NCBI GenBank assembly: GCA_020831845.1
Contig: JAFIFV010000046.1
Coordinates: 1 to 64,000, forward strand
DNA: 64,000 nucleotides
Source of the DNA: Ectothiorhodospiraceae bacterium
GTDB lineage: Bacteria > Pseudomonadota > Gammaproteobacteria > Nitrococcales > Aquisalimonadaceae
Direction: 5' to 3'
The position numbers and the translations under genes are program-made. The notes under the pieces were generated by a model that searched no databases, was not told the origin of the DNA, and was given only the letters and a program-made list of their open reading frames with translations. Shown here in pieces: positions 17,128 to 25,442 of this stretch (position 1 is the first letter of the stretch; each line of letters begins with the position of its first letter).

Positions 17128-17493
17128 TTACGGTGCCGCCGGAGCCGCGACGCGCACGCCCCAGGTACCCACGGTGACGGTACCGCCCTGGGTGAGCATC
17201 TGCGGATCACACACGGTGACGTAGATGTGGTCGCCCTCATCCACCACCACGTGGTCCGCCTCGCCGGTGGCGTCGATCGGCAGGTCTGCCTGCTGGTCCA
17301 TGTCCACCCGACGGCCATCCGGGCTGGCGTTGCTCTTCGTCCAGTCCGAAGGCGTCAGGGTGGCCTCCGCCAGGGCCACGTTGCTGAGGTCGTTCAGGTC
17401 CGTGGGCTCGCCGGCGCAGACCGTCAGGCGAGTGGTTTCCGCCACCCGGTCCAGCGTGCCGTCGATGTAGTAGTCATCCGCTTTGCGTGGCAT
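17128..17493 (-). CDS. Small phage virion protein
   Basis: 121 residues. The opening YYIDGTLDRVAETTRLTVCAGEPTD followed by a beta-rich body with ATGEADHVVVDEGDHIYV is a recurrent pattern among phage structural proteins next to fibre genes. No enzymatic motif. Probably part of the fibre attachment structure. Confidence 0.6.
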   Translation of the reverse strand: MPRKADDYYIDGTLDRVAETTRLTVCAGEPTDLNDLSNVALAEATLTPSDWTKSNASPDGRRVDMDQQADLPIDATGEADHVVVDEGDHIYVTVCDPQMLTQGGTVTVGTWGVRVAAPAAP

Positions 17494-17729
17494 TAGCTCT
17501 TACCTCGCTTCACTGCGGCCGTCCCGGCCTCCACATCACGCGGCTGCACCTGCACAGCCCCCGGCTGGGCTTCCGGGCCGGGCTCCATGCCTTCGATGTC
17601 CACCCAGCCGGCTGCGCGCCAGTTGAGCACCTTGTCGTCGGGGATGCCCAGTTTGACCGAGTCGTGCTTGTTGTCCGCCTCGAACTGCCGGTGCATTGCC
17701 CGGTAATCGCATTTCACCGTGAATATCAC
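17493..17729 (-). CDS. Small phage protein of unknown function
   Basis: 78 residues from GTG 17729, supported by AGGAGG 5-6 nt upstream. It contains CDYRAMHRQFEADNKHDSVKLG and a Pro/Gly/Val-rich C-terminal half. The stop overlaps the next start. No family was recognised. Confidence 0.55.
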   Translation of the reverse strand: MIFTVKCDYRAMHRQFEADNKHDSVKLGIPDDKVLNWRAAGWVDIEGMEPGPEAQPGAVQVQPRDVEAGTAAVKRGKS

Positions 17730-17738
17730 GTCTGCCTC

Positions 17739-20387
17739 CTACTGCTTAACCATCAGGAATCGATCCGTGGGCGCGACGATCACCAGGCGCACATGGTCGT
17801 CTGCAACCAGCAGGCGTTCATGTGCCTGCACCAGCAGCAGCCGGCCTGCGCGAAACACCCCATCCGGCCACGGAACCTGACTGCTCAGGTGTGCGTGCAG
17901 CGCGTCGGACACCACAAGCAAGGCATCCTCCATCAGCTCTGCCGAGAGGCTGTCATGCGCATGCACGGCGTCCTGCACGGCGAGCATGTCGGCCGCGGTA
18001 AGCGGCGCGGGGGTGGACGCCTGGGAGTGATCGGTATCCAGTGGCTGCAGCACCAGAGCCAGAGTTGTGGTTGCGCTGTCGCTTTGGTGCTGGTGCTCGA
18101 CCCCATGCACCGCGATGACGTGCGCCTGCGTCAGTAGCGGTGCTCCAGCGCTGTGACCGTGGATGACGTCATGCGCGTTGATGAGGCCAGCCAAGCCCAA
18201 AGTGACCGCGGTCGCCCAATGCGCCTGGTCGCTTCCCTCTACGCCCAGCACTACCGACTCGGTGAGAGCAGCCTGCCCGCTGGTGTGCACCTGCAGGGCG
18301 TCCAGCACGGCGAGCTGTGCGGCTTGGCTGAGTATCGTGCCGCTGCTCGTCTGCGCCTGGTCGCTGGCCTCCACTCCCAGGGCTGAGGACTCCGCGAGCG
18401 AAGCCACGCCAGCCGCGTGGCTATGCACCGCGTCCGCCGCTGACAGAGAGGCGGCCTGGCTGATCGGTGGAGAGGCGGTGGCGTGTGCATGCTCGCTGCT
18501 CGCAACGGTCAGCACAGTCGCTTGGGAGAGGTCGGGCGCCGTCGCTGATTGCGCGTGAGCAGAAGATGCCGGCTGAACCTCCATTGCTGCGCTGAGACTG
18601 ACCGCCGCCGCAGACTGTTCGTGTGACGCGTCCGAGGCCTCCAGGATGAGCGCGCCCGCGAGCGACGGCGCATCGGAGACTACGCCGTGCGAACTGCCTG
18701 CAGGCTCGAGACTGGCGGCTTCCGCGAGTGCCGGGCTGTCCGATGCTTGGTGATGCGCGGCGTCATCCGGCAAGACCTGGTCACCGGGCGGATCAGGGTC
18801 CAGCGGGGCGTCCGGAGCTACCCAGCCGTTGCCTCCAACGGAAAACGAGTAAACCTTCAGCTCATTGACGATGAAGGCAATACCGGTTTCGCCGTCGGTG
18901 TAGACGTTGGAGTCGTTGTTACCAAGTTGCCAATTTGTGGGCTCCGGATCGCTCGCCTTCCAGTATCTGGCCTGCACACCGTTCCCATTCATGCGGAGAC
19001 GCACGAAACCTCGATCACCCCGATCCACACTACCTGTCGGGAAGTTGTTAGACCCGTTTGTGGTAGGAGATCCATTCAAGTACCGAACCGTCTGGTCTGC
19101 ATCCAGAACGCCGTCGAACCGCACATAGCGGGCGCTGTGGAATGTCTCGGAACCCTCGGTGGTCAGTCCAGATCCCCGTATGAACGCGGCAATCTGCCCT
19201 TCTGCCCCCTCGAACTCCATCAGGATCTCAGTGTCGGGACCAAGCGCGCCGGCAGGCAAAAAGCGAAGGATCGCCAACCCACCGCCGGAGCGTGTCACAT
19301 CGATATACTTTCGACCGTCTCCGTCTTCCTGGATCGTGAACCCGCTGACGCGGTTTCCGGCTGCCCACGCATCATCGGGCACATCGTTGACGTCGTAATC
19401 CTCGGCGGTCCAGTGGTACTGCTGCTGCGGACCGGTAGGCGCCGGGTCGCCATCTAGGCCGACACTGAACCAACGAAAGGTTGCTCCGGAGTCCGCCCAG
19501 TTCTGAATGCCGACATGGCCAGGTCCCGCGTACACGCTATTGGTGGTTGAGGCGGTCCAAGCAACGGTTTCCCGGCCGGCACCTACTCCCTCCTGCCACG
19601 TCTTGTGTTGGAGCGAATTCCCCGACAGTCGGAATCGGCGAGTGTGGTAGAGCGTATTGTCATGCCCAGAAAACGAGTTGTTGGTCAGTGTGCTGCGGGC
19701 GCCGCCTTCGAAAATGACCATGCGGGTATTGGATGTTACCGACGCAAAAGAGGCGTAGTTGTCTCCACTGTCATCCCCACGGGCGAATATGCCAGCGCGC
19801 TCATTGGACGCCGTGGTTTCGACACGCATCTCTGATGCAATCTCGACGTCAGACACCTGGCCGATTACATCCAAGGAAAACCAGCTATTGAATTCGTCGA
19901 TGCGGAGCGCGGGAGAGCCGTCATCAGAGATGATAGAAAGCGATCCACTTCCATAAAGCCGAGTAAACTCATCCAGGATGCCCGGATCACTGGCCTGAAA
20001 GAAAAACTGCGTAGGCATCAGCTCAGCCTCCTCGCTACCGCGCCAGCTCGCCACGACGCGGAACTGGCTGGCAGGAGCAAGCGCTGGGAGCTGAATGACG
20101 CCCCCGAGCTCCACAACGACGGGCTCAGAGTGCACCGACAGCCGTCCGTCGGTGTCCTCCGTTCGCGCTGTGCAGGTGTGCTCACCCTCGGGCAGGCCTG
20201 CAACCGTCCAACTGGTGCCAGTGACCAGGCCGCTGACTTCCTCCCCGCCGCAGTAGATGCGATAGCCAGCGATCTCGTCCGCGCTGAGCGGCGTGCCATC
20301 CATCCGTCCGTCCGGCGGCACCCACGTAAGCGTCCCGGCCGAGAGGATCCCGGCCAGCAACGCTGTGATGAGTGCCAGCACACGCAC
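17739..20387 (-). CDS. Large secreted fibre protein with 13 histidine-rich 22-residue repeats
   Basis: 882 residues from GTG 20387. Upstream alternatives are a TTG that would overlap the previous gene by 53 nt and lack a signal-like start. Residues 1-20 (VRVLALITALLAGILSAG) look like a signal peptide. An Fn3-like domain follows (IAGYRIYCGG, LPEGEHTCTART), then two concanavalin/LamG-like beta domains. Next come 13 exact 22-residue repeats (nt 17898-18755), each opening with H/Q-x-H/Q, and a degenerate end. The repeats likely form a fibrous, perhaps metal-binding, stalk. Exact function unknown. Confidence 0.75.
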   Translation of the reverse strand: MRVLALITALLAGILSAGTLTWVPPDGRMDGTPLSADEIAGYRIYCGGEEVSGLVTGTSWTVAGLPEGEHTCTARTEDTDGRLSVHSEPVVVELGGVIQLPALAPASQFRVVASWRGSEEAELMPTQFFFQASDPGILDEFTRLYGSGSLSIISDDGSPALRIDEFNSWFSLDVIGQVSDVEIASEMRVETTASNERAGIFARGDDSGDNYASFASVTSNTRMVIFEGGARSTLTNNSFSGHDNTLYHTRRFRLSGNSLQHKTWQEGVGAGRETVAWTASTTNSVYAGPGHVGIQNWADSGATFRWFSVGLDGDPAPTGPQQQYHWTAEDYDVNDVPDDAWAAGNRVSGFTIQEDGDGRKYIDVTRSGGGLAILRFLPAGALGPDTEILMEFEGAEGQIAAFIRGSGLTTEGSETFHSARYVRFDGVLDADQTVRYLNGSPTTNGSNNFPTGSVDRGDRGFVRLRMNGNGVQARYWKASDPEPTNWQLGNNDSNVYTDGETGIAFIVNELKVYSFSVGGNGWVAPDAPLDPDPPGDQVLPDDAAHHQASDSPALAEAASLEPAGSSHGVVSDAPSLAGALILEASDASHEQSAAAVSLSAAMEVQPASSAHAQSATAPDLSQATVLTVASSEHAHATASPPISQAASLSAADAVHSHAAGVASLAESSALGVEASDQAQTSSGTILSQAAQLAVLDALQVHTSGQAALTESVVLGVEGSDQAHWATAVTLGLAGLINAHDVIHGHSAGAPLLTQAHVIAVHGVEHQHQSDSATTTLALVLQPLDTDHSQASTPAPLTAADMLAVQDAVHAHDSLSAELMEDALLVVSDALHAHLSSQVPWPDGVFRAGRLLLVQAHERLLVADDHVRLVIVAPTDRFLMVKQ
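17898..18755 (-). repeat. 13 tandem 22-residue (66-bp) coding repeats with HxH motifs
   Basis: Each unit has exactly 22 codons with no insertion or deletion. Units open with HHQ, HGV, HEQ, HAQ, HAH, HSH, QAQ, QVH, QAH, HGH, HQH, HSQ and HAH, followed by a consensus of about s-a-x-x-x-L-x-x-A-x-x-L-x-V-x-x-[SA]-[DS]. A fourteenth, partly degenerate unit (HAHLSSQ) follows. DNA copies have diverged, while the protein period is kept, so selection acts on the protein. Confidence 0.92.
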
Positions 20388-20391
20388 ACCG

Positions 20392-20805
20392 TCAGCCGCC
20401 GAAGGTGATGGAGATGGTGGTGCGGAAGTTGGCGGGCGCCTCAAGCTCGGGATCCAGACTGAACTCCGCCGTAGCCGTGGTTGGGCGCCCTTGCTGGTTG
20501 AACACGGTCAGGCGGCATTCGTAGTTGCCGTCGCTGAGCTGCAGGGTGGTCTGGTATTCGGTCGCATCCGCGTCCAGCTCTGCGTCCACAACGGCGTCAC
20601 CGTCATGTAGGCATCGCAACCGATAGCCCGCAATGTCCTCCGGCGCGGCATCGCTACCATCAACAAATTGGGTCGGCGCATCCCACGTCGCCTGGAGATC
20701 CGCAGTGACGGACGCTCGCACCTCCATGGAGACCATGAGCACGAGGAGCAGAAGGGCGGCGACCATGGCGCCAATGCGGGAAAGTAACTGATTCAGGGGT
20801 TTCAT
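20392..20805 (-). CDS. Secreted Fn3-like small protein
   Basis: 137 residues. A hydrophobic N-terminus (MVAALLLLVLMVSMEVRAS) is a signal peptide or anchor. The rest is an Fn3/Ig-like beta sandwich with DIAGYRLRCLHDGD and LSDGNYECRLTVFN. The same pattern appears in the N-terminal domain of the neighbouring 882-residue protein, so the two are paralogous. Export of a virion-linked protein is unusual. Confidence 0.65.
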   Translation of the reverse strand: MKPLNQLLSRIGAMVAALLLLVLMVSMEVRASVTADLQATWDAPTQFVDGSDAAPEDIAGYRLRCLHDGDAVVDAELDADATEYQTTLQLSDGNYECRLTVFNQQGRPTTATAEFSLDPELEAPANFRTTISITFGG

Positions 20806-21404
20806 GCGGCAATCGCCTCCTCGGCGTTGATGAAGTCATGGATGCGGCCCGCCCAGTAGCGGGCCGCCGGGGCTTCGCCATCGCGGTCCGCGCTCAGGTA
20901 GCTATGGCCGGTGAAGCCCAGCGGCTCGGTGTCGATCTGGCGGACGTGGTAACCGGGATCGGTAAAGCCATGCGCCCCGGCGCTGCCCCAGTAGTGCGGG
21001 ACGAACCAGCTCACCGGATTGATGACGCGCCAGGCGCGGCCGAGCTTCACGGCGCAGTCGCGCCGGTTGTGGAGCACCAGCACGCGGCCTGCGTCGAACG
21101 GCCAGACGGCATCGCGCCGCATGGCGGGCTGGTAAGCGATAACTGCCCGCAGCCGCAGACCCTGGCGGATGGCTTCCGCCGTGACCGGGCAGCCATTGCT
21201 GTGGGCCAGCACAACCTCCGGCTGGGCGGCGATCAGCAGCTCCACGGCACGCCGCATGCGAAGCCGCACGCGGGCCAGATGCACGAAGCCGTAGTCAATG
21301 CGGGCAGTGGTGTGGCCGCGGCGGCGCAGCTGGGCCAGCGTGGGCTCCAGGCTGCGCAGCCCGCCGTCCCGCACGTTGAAGCCGTGGACGCCGACGATGT
21401 GCAT
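20802..21404 (-). CDS. Alpha/beta-fold serine hydrolase
   Basis: 200 residues, ATG start, overlapping the next gene. The start MHIVGVHGFNVRDGG holds the HG oxyanion motif, and VVLAHSNGC is the nucleophile elbow with the probable catalytic Ser. Later HNRRDC (Asp) and a His near GFTGHSYLS could complete the triad. Substrate unknown. Its place beside a lipoprotein in the late region suggests a role in lysis or in modifying envelope lipids, but this is a guess. Confidence 0.75.
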   Translation of the reverse strand: MHIVGVHGFNVRDGGLRSLEPTLAQLRRRGHTTARIDYGFVHLARVRLRMRRAVELLIAAQPEVVLAHSNGCPVTAEAIRQGLRLRAVIAYQPAMRRDAVWPFDAGRVLVLHNRRDCAVKLGRAWRVINPVSWFVPHYWGSAGAHGFTDPGYHVRQIDTEPLGFTGHSYLSADRDGEAPAARYWAGRIHDFINAEEAIAA

Positions 21405-21407
21405 CGG

Positions 21408-21872
21408 CTACCGCCGCCTGTAGGGTTGCAGGCCGCGCTCGAACGCGTCCAGCAGGCCGTGGATGCTTAGCTGGTCGCCCTCGCCAAGCTCGCCGCGCGC
21501 AACGAGCGACTGAATGTCGGACTTGAACACGGCGTAAAGGTCACGGATCAGCACTTCATCCGCCGGCGTCAGGCGATCCCAGGGGATGCGCTGGTCTGCG
21601 TACCGAATCAGCTCCGCTGCGGTGGCCTGGGCGTTGGCGTCCACGTACGCGCGCAAGTCATCGATCACGCGCTGCACTTCGTCCGCGCGCTCGCGCCATC
21701 GGTCCTCATCGGTCATCTGGACGAACCGGGCGGATGACTGCGACGCCAGAAGCTGCACGCGCACGTCCTGCCCCTGCAGGCGCTCGAACGTGCCGGCGCA
21801 GCCGACCAGCAGCGTGGCAACCACCAGGGCGAGCGCCCAGGCGGTGAAAAATCGGATTGCGGCGAGGGGCAT
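21408..21872 (-). CDS. Phage-encoded lipoprotein
   Basis: 154 residues with a type II signal peptide ending in the lipobox LVGC. The mature part is helical, acidic and contains charged repeats (ERADEVQRVIDDLRAYVDANAQ). GGAGG lies 9 nt before the ATG. First gene of the upper late block, directly behind one copy of the 41-bp element. It could be a spanin-like or exclusion lipoprotein; length exceeds classic Rz1. Confidence 0.75.
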   Translation of the reverse strand: MPLAAIRFFTAWALALVVATLLVGCAGTFERLQGQDVRVQLLASQSSARFVQMTDEDRWRERADEVQRVIDDLRAYVDANAQATAAELIRYADQRIPWDRLTPADEVLIRDLYAVFKSDIQSLVARGELGEGDQLSIHGLLDAFERGLQPYRRR

Positions 21873-21939
21873 GACGGCGGCCTCCGGCTGTTGTGCTGAT
21901 CAGGCAGGGATGCCTACAGCTCGGAGGCTATCGGTGTGG

Positions 21940-21980
21940 CTGTGTCAATTCCGCGTGACAATGTCACTCATTTTTGGCAC
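21940..21980 (-). promoter_or_regulatory. Late regulatory element, copy 2 (end of the activator gene)
   Basis: 41 bp, 38 identical to 16025-16065, with GTGACaatGTCAC in the middle. It overlaps the stop codon region of the Mor-type gene and stands about 70 bp before the lipoprotein start. This places it where a promoter for the upper late block would be expected. Confidence 0.6.
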
Positions 21981-22267
21981 TGGCCTTCAGCCAGCCAGCG
22001 ATACAGCGTCCGGCGCGAGATCCCGTGGCGACGGCAGACGGCATCGTGGTTGTCTCCGGAGAAGTCGCGCAGGGCTGCTTCCCTGCGCTCCTGCCGCCGT
22101 GTTTTTGAGACGTACTGCGGCGTGCCTCCGTAGCGGAGCATGACCCGCTCCGTGACCGCCCTGGCCGAGTCTTCCGCGACCTGGTTGCTCACACCACGCG
22201 TGCGCAGGCAGTCCTGCACTTCCACCCGGATGAATTCCAGCACATTGTCGATCTCCTGATTGGCCAT
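21968..22267 (-). CDS. Mor-type transcription activator
   Basis: 99 residues. It has the N-terminal helices and the C-terminal HTH typical of the Mor/C family of phage Mu (DFSGDNHDAVCRRHGISRRTLYRWLAEG). Mor and C dimers bind a dyad and recruit RNA polymerase to middle or late promoters that lack a good -35. Its ATG overlaps the terminase stop. The 41-bp elements at 16025 and 21940 are candidate targets. Confidence 0.85.
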   Translation of the reverse strand: MANQEIDNVLEFIRVEVQDCLRTRGVSNQVAEDSARAVTERVMLRYGGTPQYVSKTRRQERREAALRDFSGDNHDAVCRRHGISRRTLYRWLAEGQCQK

Positions 22268-24477
22268 CAGTAGTGCTCCGTTTTGATGGGGGTGAAGGGG
22301 TTTTTCTTGGGCGGTGTGCCAGCGGCGCCCTGGCTGCCGGCAGCGCCGACGGCAGTCTCCCGCCGTCTGCGCTCGTACTCTTCCACGCTCAGCGTGACGT
22401 ACCGGCCCGCCTTGGCCTCGGCGTCAAGGTCCACGCCGCTAAGGCGCATGGCGGCTATGGCCAGCACCAGGCAGTCCAGCGCCTCATTCCGTGCGCGGAT
22501 CTTCACCCACTCCTTCGCAGTCCGGCCGCCGCGGACGCGGTCCACCAGTTGCTCAGCGGCGAGCTGGGCAAAGTATTCATCGTCGAAGGCGGGATCCTCC
22601 AGGAAATGGATATACCCAGGCTTGGCCTCGCCGGGCGGCGGCGCGTCCTGTTTGAGCCTGGCGTAAATCACGCTCTTGGCGTTGTCCACCCCGATGGGCT
22701 CAACCGGCACGCCGCGTTTGCGGCGATACCGCAGCCGCTGCCGGCGGCGGCGCTCGTCCTCCACGATCGGCCGTTGCATCCCTGACAGGCCCTTGGTGGC
22801 ATGCGCCCAGCCGTGCTGAGCCACGAAGTGGTATACGGCATCGGCGTTGTAGCCCGAGTCGATGCAGGCACAGGTAACGTGCTGGTCCTGCAGCGCGGAT
22901 TCCAGCTCATCCCACACAGGGCCGTCTTTCTCGGAGGTTTCACCGGGGAGGATCAGATGGGTGATGACCCAGCCCTCTTCGCCCGCCCCGGCGGCATAGA
23001 TGGTGGCTTCCAGGCGGTCTTTCTGGACGTCCACGCCGGCCACGATAACCACGGCGGGAATGCCCTGAAACCTCAGTTTCTCCAGCCGAGTGATCAGCGC
23101 CAGGTCCTCGATGCTGTCGCCCTTCTCCCTGTAGGCCTCGCCCATATCGGTGTTAACGAAGGTGATCCAGGCGCTCGTGTCGTTCTCGCTGTCCGCACGG
23201 GTCTGGGCGAGGTCTTTCCAGCTCTTGCCGAGCCCCAGAGGGCTGTACAGCGCATTCAGCTGGTAGCCACGATGGTGCTTTATGTGCGGCCGGCGGGGGA
23301 CCCAGCGGGCCGCCGCAAACATCTCCGGCTTCTCACCCTCCTCGATCACGCCTCCGCACTCCGGACACACCATCCAGGCCGCCAACACCTCCCGGTGACT
23401 GCTGCCTGCCTCTGGCTCCGAGAGCTTGCACTGCAGATTCTTGAAGTCCAGGACGTGATAGTGCCCGCAGTGCGGACAGGGGACGTGGCGCTGCCGCTGG
23501 TCGCTGCGATCATAGCTGCGGCTGATGCGGCATTGGCCCTCGCGCGTGGGCGTAGAGATCTCGTAGGTTTTCGCGCGGCTGAAGGTGCGCTGGCGGTTGT
23601 CCAGCAACAAGCCAGGATCGCCCTCCCCGCCCAGCTCCCATGGGTATGCGCTCGCTTCGTCCTGGGCCACATAGGGCAGGTGCGCCATGCGCATGGAGTC
23701 CGGACTATTTGCGCCGGCCTTGATGATCCGGTTCTGGGCACCGTACTCGATCATGTCTTCCCGGTTGGTGGCGTCCCGGCTGGCTGAGCTGACAAGCTCG
23801 CCTAGCGCCGGCGTTTCCTTGAACAGCTTCCGGAGCTTGGGGTTCAGTTCGCGGTTACGGAGATCCAGCGTGGGCACCACCAGGAGCATGTCCTTGTTGC
23901 CCAAGTGGTCCATGATGTAGCCGATCCAGTTGAACAGCACTTCCGTGCCGCCGACGCCGCTGGCTTTCTTGAACGTCACTCGCCGCACGGGGCTGTGCTC
24001 GCTCAGGCTGTCCATGATCTCCCGCAGATGCGGATTGCGGTCAGTGCGCCAGGGGCCTGGCGCGTTGGTGCCGGTATCCAGATGGCGATACCGATCCGCC
24101 CATTCACTGACCGTCAGCAAATCCCGCGGCTGGATGGCGCGACGGATGGCCGCACCCAGTTCCGGCAGCGTGCCCGCCGTTGCCCGCTCCACGGCCTGGC
24201 CCGCCTCGCGCAGCACGTCATAGGCCGCATCGGACAGCAGGTAGTGCACGCGGGTCTCGTCGCTCTCGCCGTCAATCGCGACCAGCAGCCGATCCGCCAG
24301 GCTGCCCATCACACCCAACAGCGCTTCGTTGGCGTCCCTCGCCGCCAGGTGCAACTCCTCCGCCGTGCAGGTCTCCGCCAGTGCCTTCTCGTAGTCCTCG
24401 CGCGCCTGCTGGGCGCGCAGGCGCTCGCGGTCTGCCTGCAGGTCGGCCAGGGTCAGCTGCACTGCCGGTTCACCCAT
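22267..24477 (-). CDS. Terminase large subunit (GpA family)
   Basis: 736 residues. The N-terminal ATPase includes RRVTFKKASGVGGTE (Walker A region of GpA type), DMLLVVPTLDLRNRELNPKL, and YVAQDEASAYPWE (Walker B with DE). The nuclease part contains VIVAGVDVQKDR and TCACIDSGYNADAVY, giving the acidic residues of an RNase H-like core. Zinc-type cysteines occur in CPHCGHYH and CPECGG. It cuts concatemers and drives packaging. GpA-type enzymes usually act at cos sites. Confidence 0.94.
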   Translation of the reverse strand: MGEPAVQLTLADLQADRERLRAQQAREDYEKALAETCTAEELHLAARDANEALLGVMGSLADRLLVAIDGESDETRVHYLLSDAAYDVLREAGQAVERATAGTLPELGAAIRRAIQPRDLLTVSEWADRYRHLDTGTNAPGPWRTDRNPHLREIMDSLSEHSPVRRVTFKKASGVGGTEVLFNWIGYIMDHLGNKDMLLVVPTLDLRNRELNPKLRKLFKETPALGELVSSASRDATNREDMIEYGAQNRIIKAGANSPDSMRMAHLPYVAQDEASAYPWELGGEGDPGLLLDNRQRTFSRAKTYEISTPTREGQCRISRSYDRSDQRQRHVPCPHCGHYHVLDFKNLQCKLSEPEAGSSHREVLAAWMVCPECGGVIEEGEKPEMFAAARWVPRRPHIKHHRGYQLNALYSPLGLGKSWKDLAQTRADSENDTSAWITFVNTDMGEAYREKGDSIEDLALITRLEKLRFQGIPAVVIVAGVDVQKDRLEATIYAAGAGEEGWVITHLILPGETSEKDGPVWDELESALQDQHVTCACIDSGYNADAVYHFVAQHGWAHATKGLSGMQRPIVEDERRRRQRLRYRRKRGVPVEPIGVDNAKSVIYARLKQDAPPPGEAKPGYIHFLEDPAFDDEYFAQLAAEQLVDRVRGGRTAKEWVKIRARNEALDCLVLAIAAMRLSGVDLDAEAKAGRYVTLSVEEYERRRRETAVGAAGSQGAAGTPPKKNPFTPIKTEHY

Positions 24478-25049
24478 CAGCGCGCTCTCCCCTCACGCAG
24501 CCGCCGCAGAGCACGCAGGCGCTCCCGCTTGACCAGGCGGCGCACGCGCCTGACCTCGGCGAGGATCAGCGCACGACGACGCTCCGGGCGGGCCAGCAAC
24601 AGCTGCGGGGTCAGCTCGTCAATCAGCCGCTCCACGGCGGCCCGCGGCGTGTTGCCCAGTATCTCGCCCTGCTTCTGCACATCGGCGATCACGTAGCGCT
24701 CGTGACGGCGCAGCGCCTGTTCCAGCCGGATGGCGGCGTTCTCGTACTGCAGGCGGTCCCGCTGGTACCGTTTCTGCCCTTCCGGCTGCTCCGTCTCAGC
24801 GCTGGACGGCTGTTGCTTTGCTGTTGCGGGCTGTTGCGGCTCCGGCAACGCCGCCCCACGGGCCTCGGCATGCCGTTCCGCCATGTCGGTGCGCCCGCCG
24901 CTGGTCGCGTGGTACCGGGCCAGGCTCTCGTCCACCAGGACCAGCCCTTGGGCATCCAGGACCAGGCGGCCGGACTGTCGAGCTCGCGTGACGGTGGAGC
25001 GGTGCACTCCCAGGATGCGGGCAAATTCGGCCATGGAAACAGCGGTCAT
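24477..25049 (-). CDS. Terminase small subunit (Nu1-like)
   Basis: 190 residues. Residues 1-50 hold a winged HTH (SMAEFARILGVHRSTVTRARQSG) as in lambda Nu1, followed by a linker and a helical, Arg-rich C-terminal domain that would bind the large subunit. Its stop overlaps the large-subunit start. The 393-bp region upstream carries repeats that fit a packaging site recognised by this protein. Confidence 0.88.
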   Translation of the reverse strand: MTAVSMAEFARILGVHRSTVTRARQSGRLVLDAQGLVLVDESLARYHATSGGRTDMAERHAEARGAALPEPQQPATAKQQPSSAETEQPEGQKRYQRDRLQYENAAIRLEQALRRHERYVIADVQKQGEILGNTPRAAVERLIDELTPQLLLARPERRRALILAEVRRVRRLVKRERLRALRRLREGRAR

Positions 25050-25074
25050 GCCGCAACCCCCTGAAAAACCAGGA

Positions 25075-25344
25075 TGGAACGGGCATGGAACAGGCTATGG
25101 AACGGGCTTTTATCTCCTAACTCTCTGTTTTCTCTCAAATAGAACATATGGAACATATGGAACATATGGAACGGGCAAATACACACACGCACGAGAAACG
25201 CGCATGCGCGCAGAACTCCCAAAAAACACACGCACGTATACGCGCGCGACCCCCGTTCCATCCGTTCCATATGTTCCATCTCTGCAAAATCAGCAGCTTG
25301 TGGAAACTGAGCCTGTTCCATAGTCCGTTCCATCACCCGTTCCA
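25075..25344. repeat. Dyad array of 12 TGGAAC repeats; candidate cos site or replication origin
   Basis: No gene is seen in 25050-25442. TGGAAC occurs at 25075, 25086, 25098, then 25149, 25158, 25167. The reverse complement occurs at 25255, 25264, 25273, then 25315, 25327, 25339. Spacings are 11-12, 9, 9 and 12 bp, so the layout is symmetric around about 25210. A 12-bp palindrome CGCGCATGCGCG (25199-25210) lies near the centre. The site sits just upstream of the small terminase, as lambda cosB does, and just after the primase gene. Confidence 0.85.
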
Positions 25345-25442
25345 TAGCCTCCCATCGCCGGTTCGGCCGCGCGCCCCGCCTTGAGCGGCAAACACCAGAT
25401 GTTGTGGCGGTGCCCAGCTGGTCGAGCACAAGATGTTGTGCA

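Noticed and set aside
20388-20444. TTG start giving a 901-residue fibre protein
   Set aside because: It would overlap the previous gene by 53 nt and bury the signal peptide; GTG 20387 is more plausible.
16025-21980. Composite transposon bounded by the 41-bp repeats
   Set aside because: The repeats are direct, not inverted, and no transposase lies between them.
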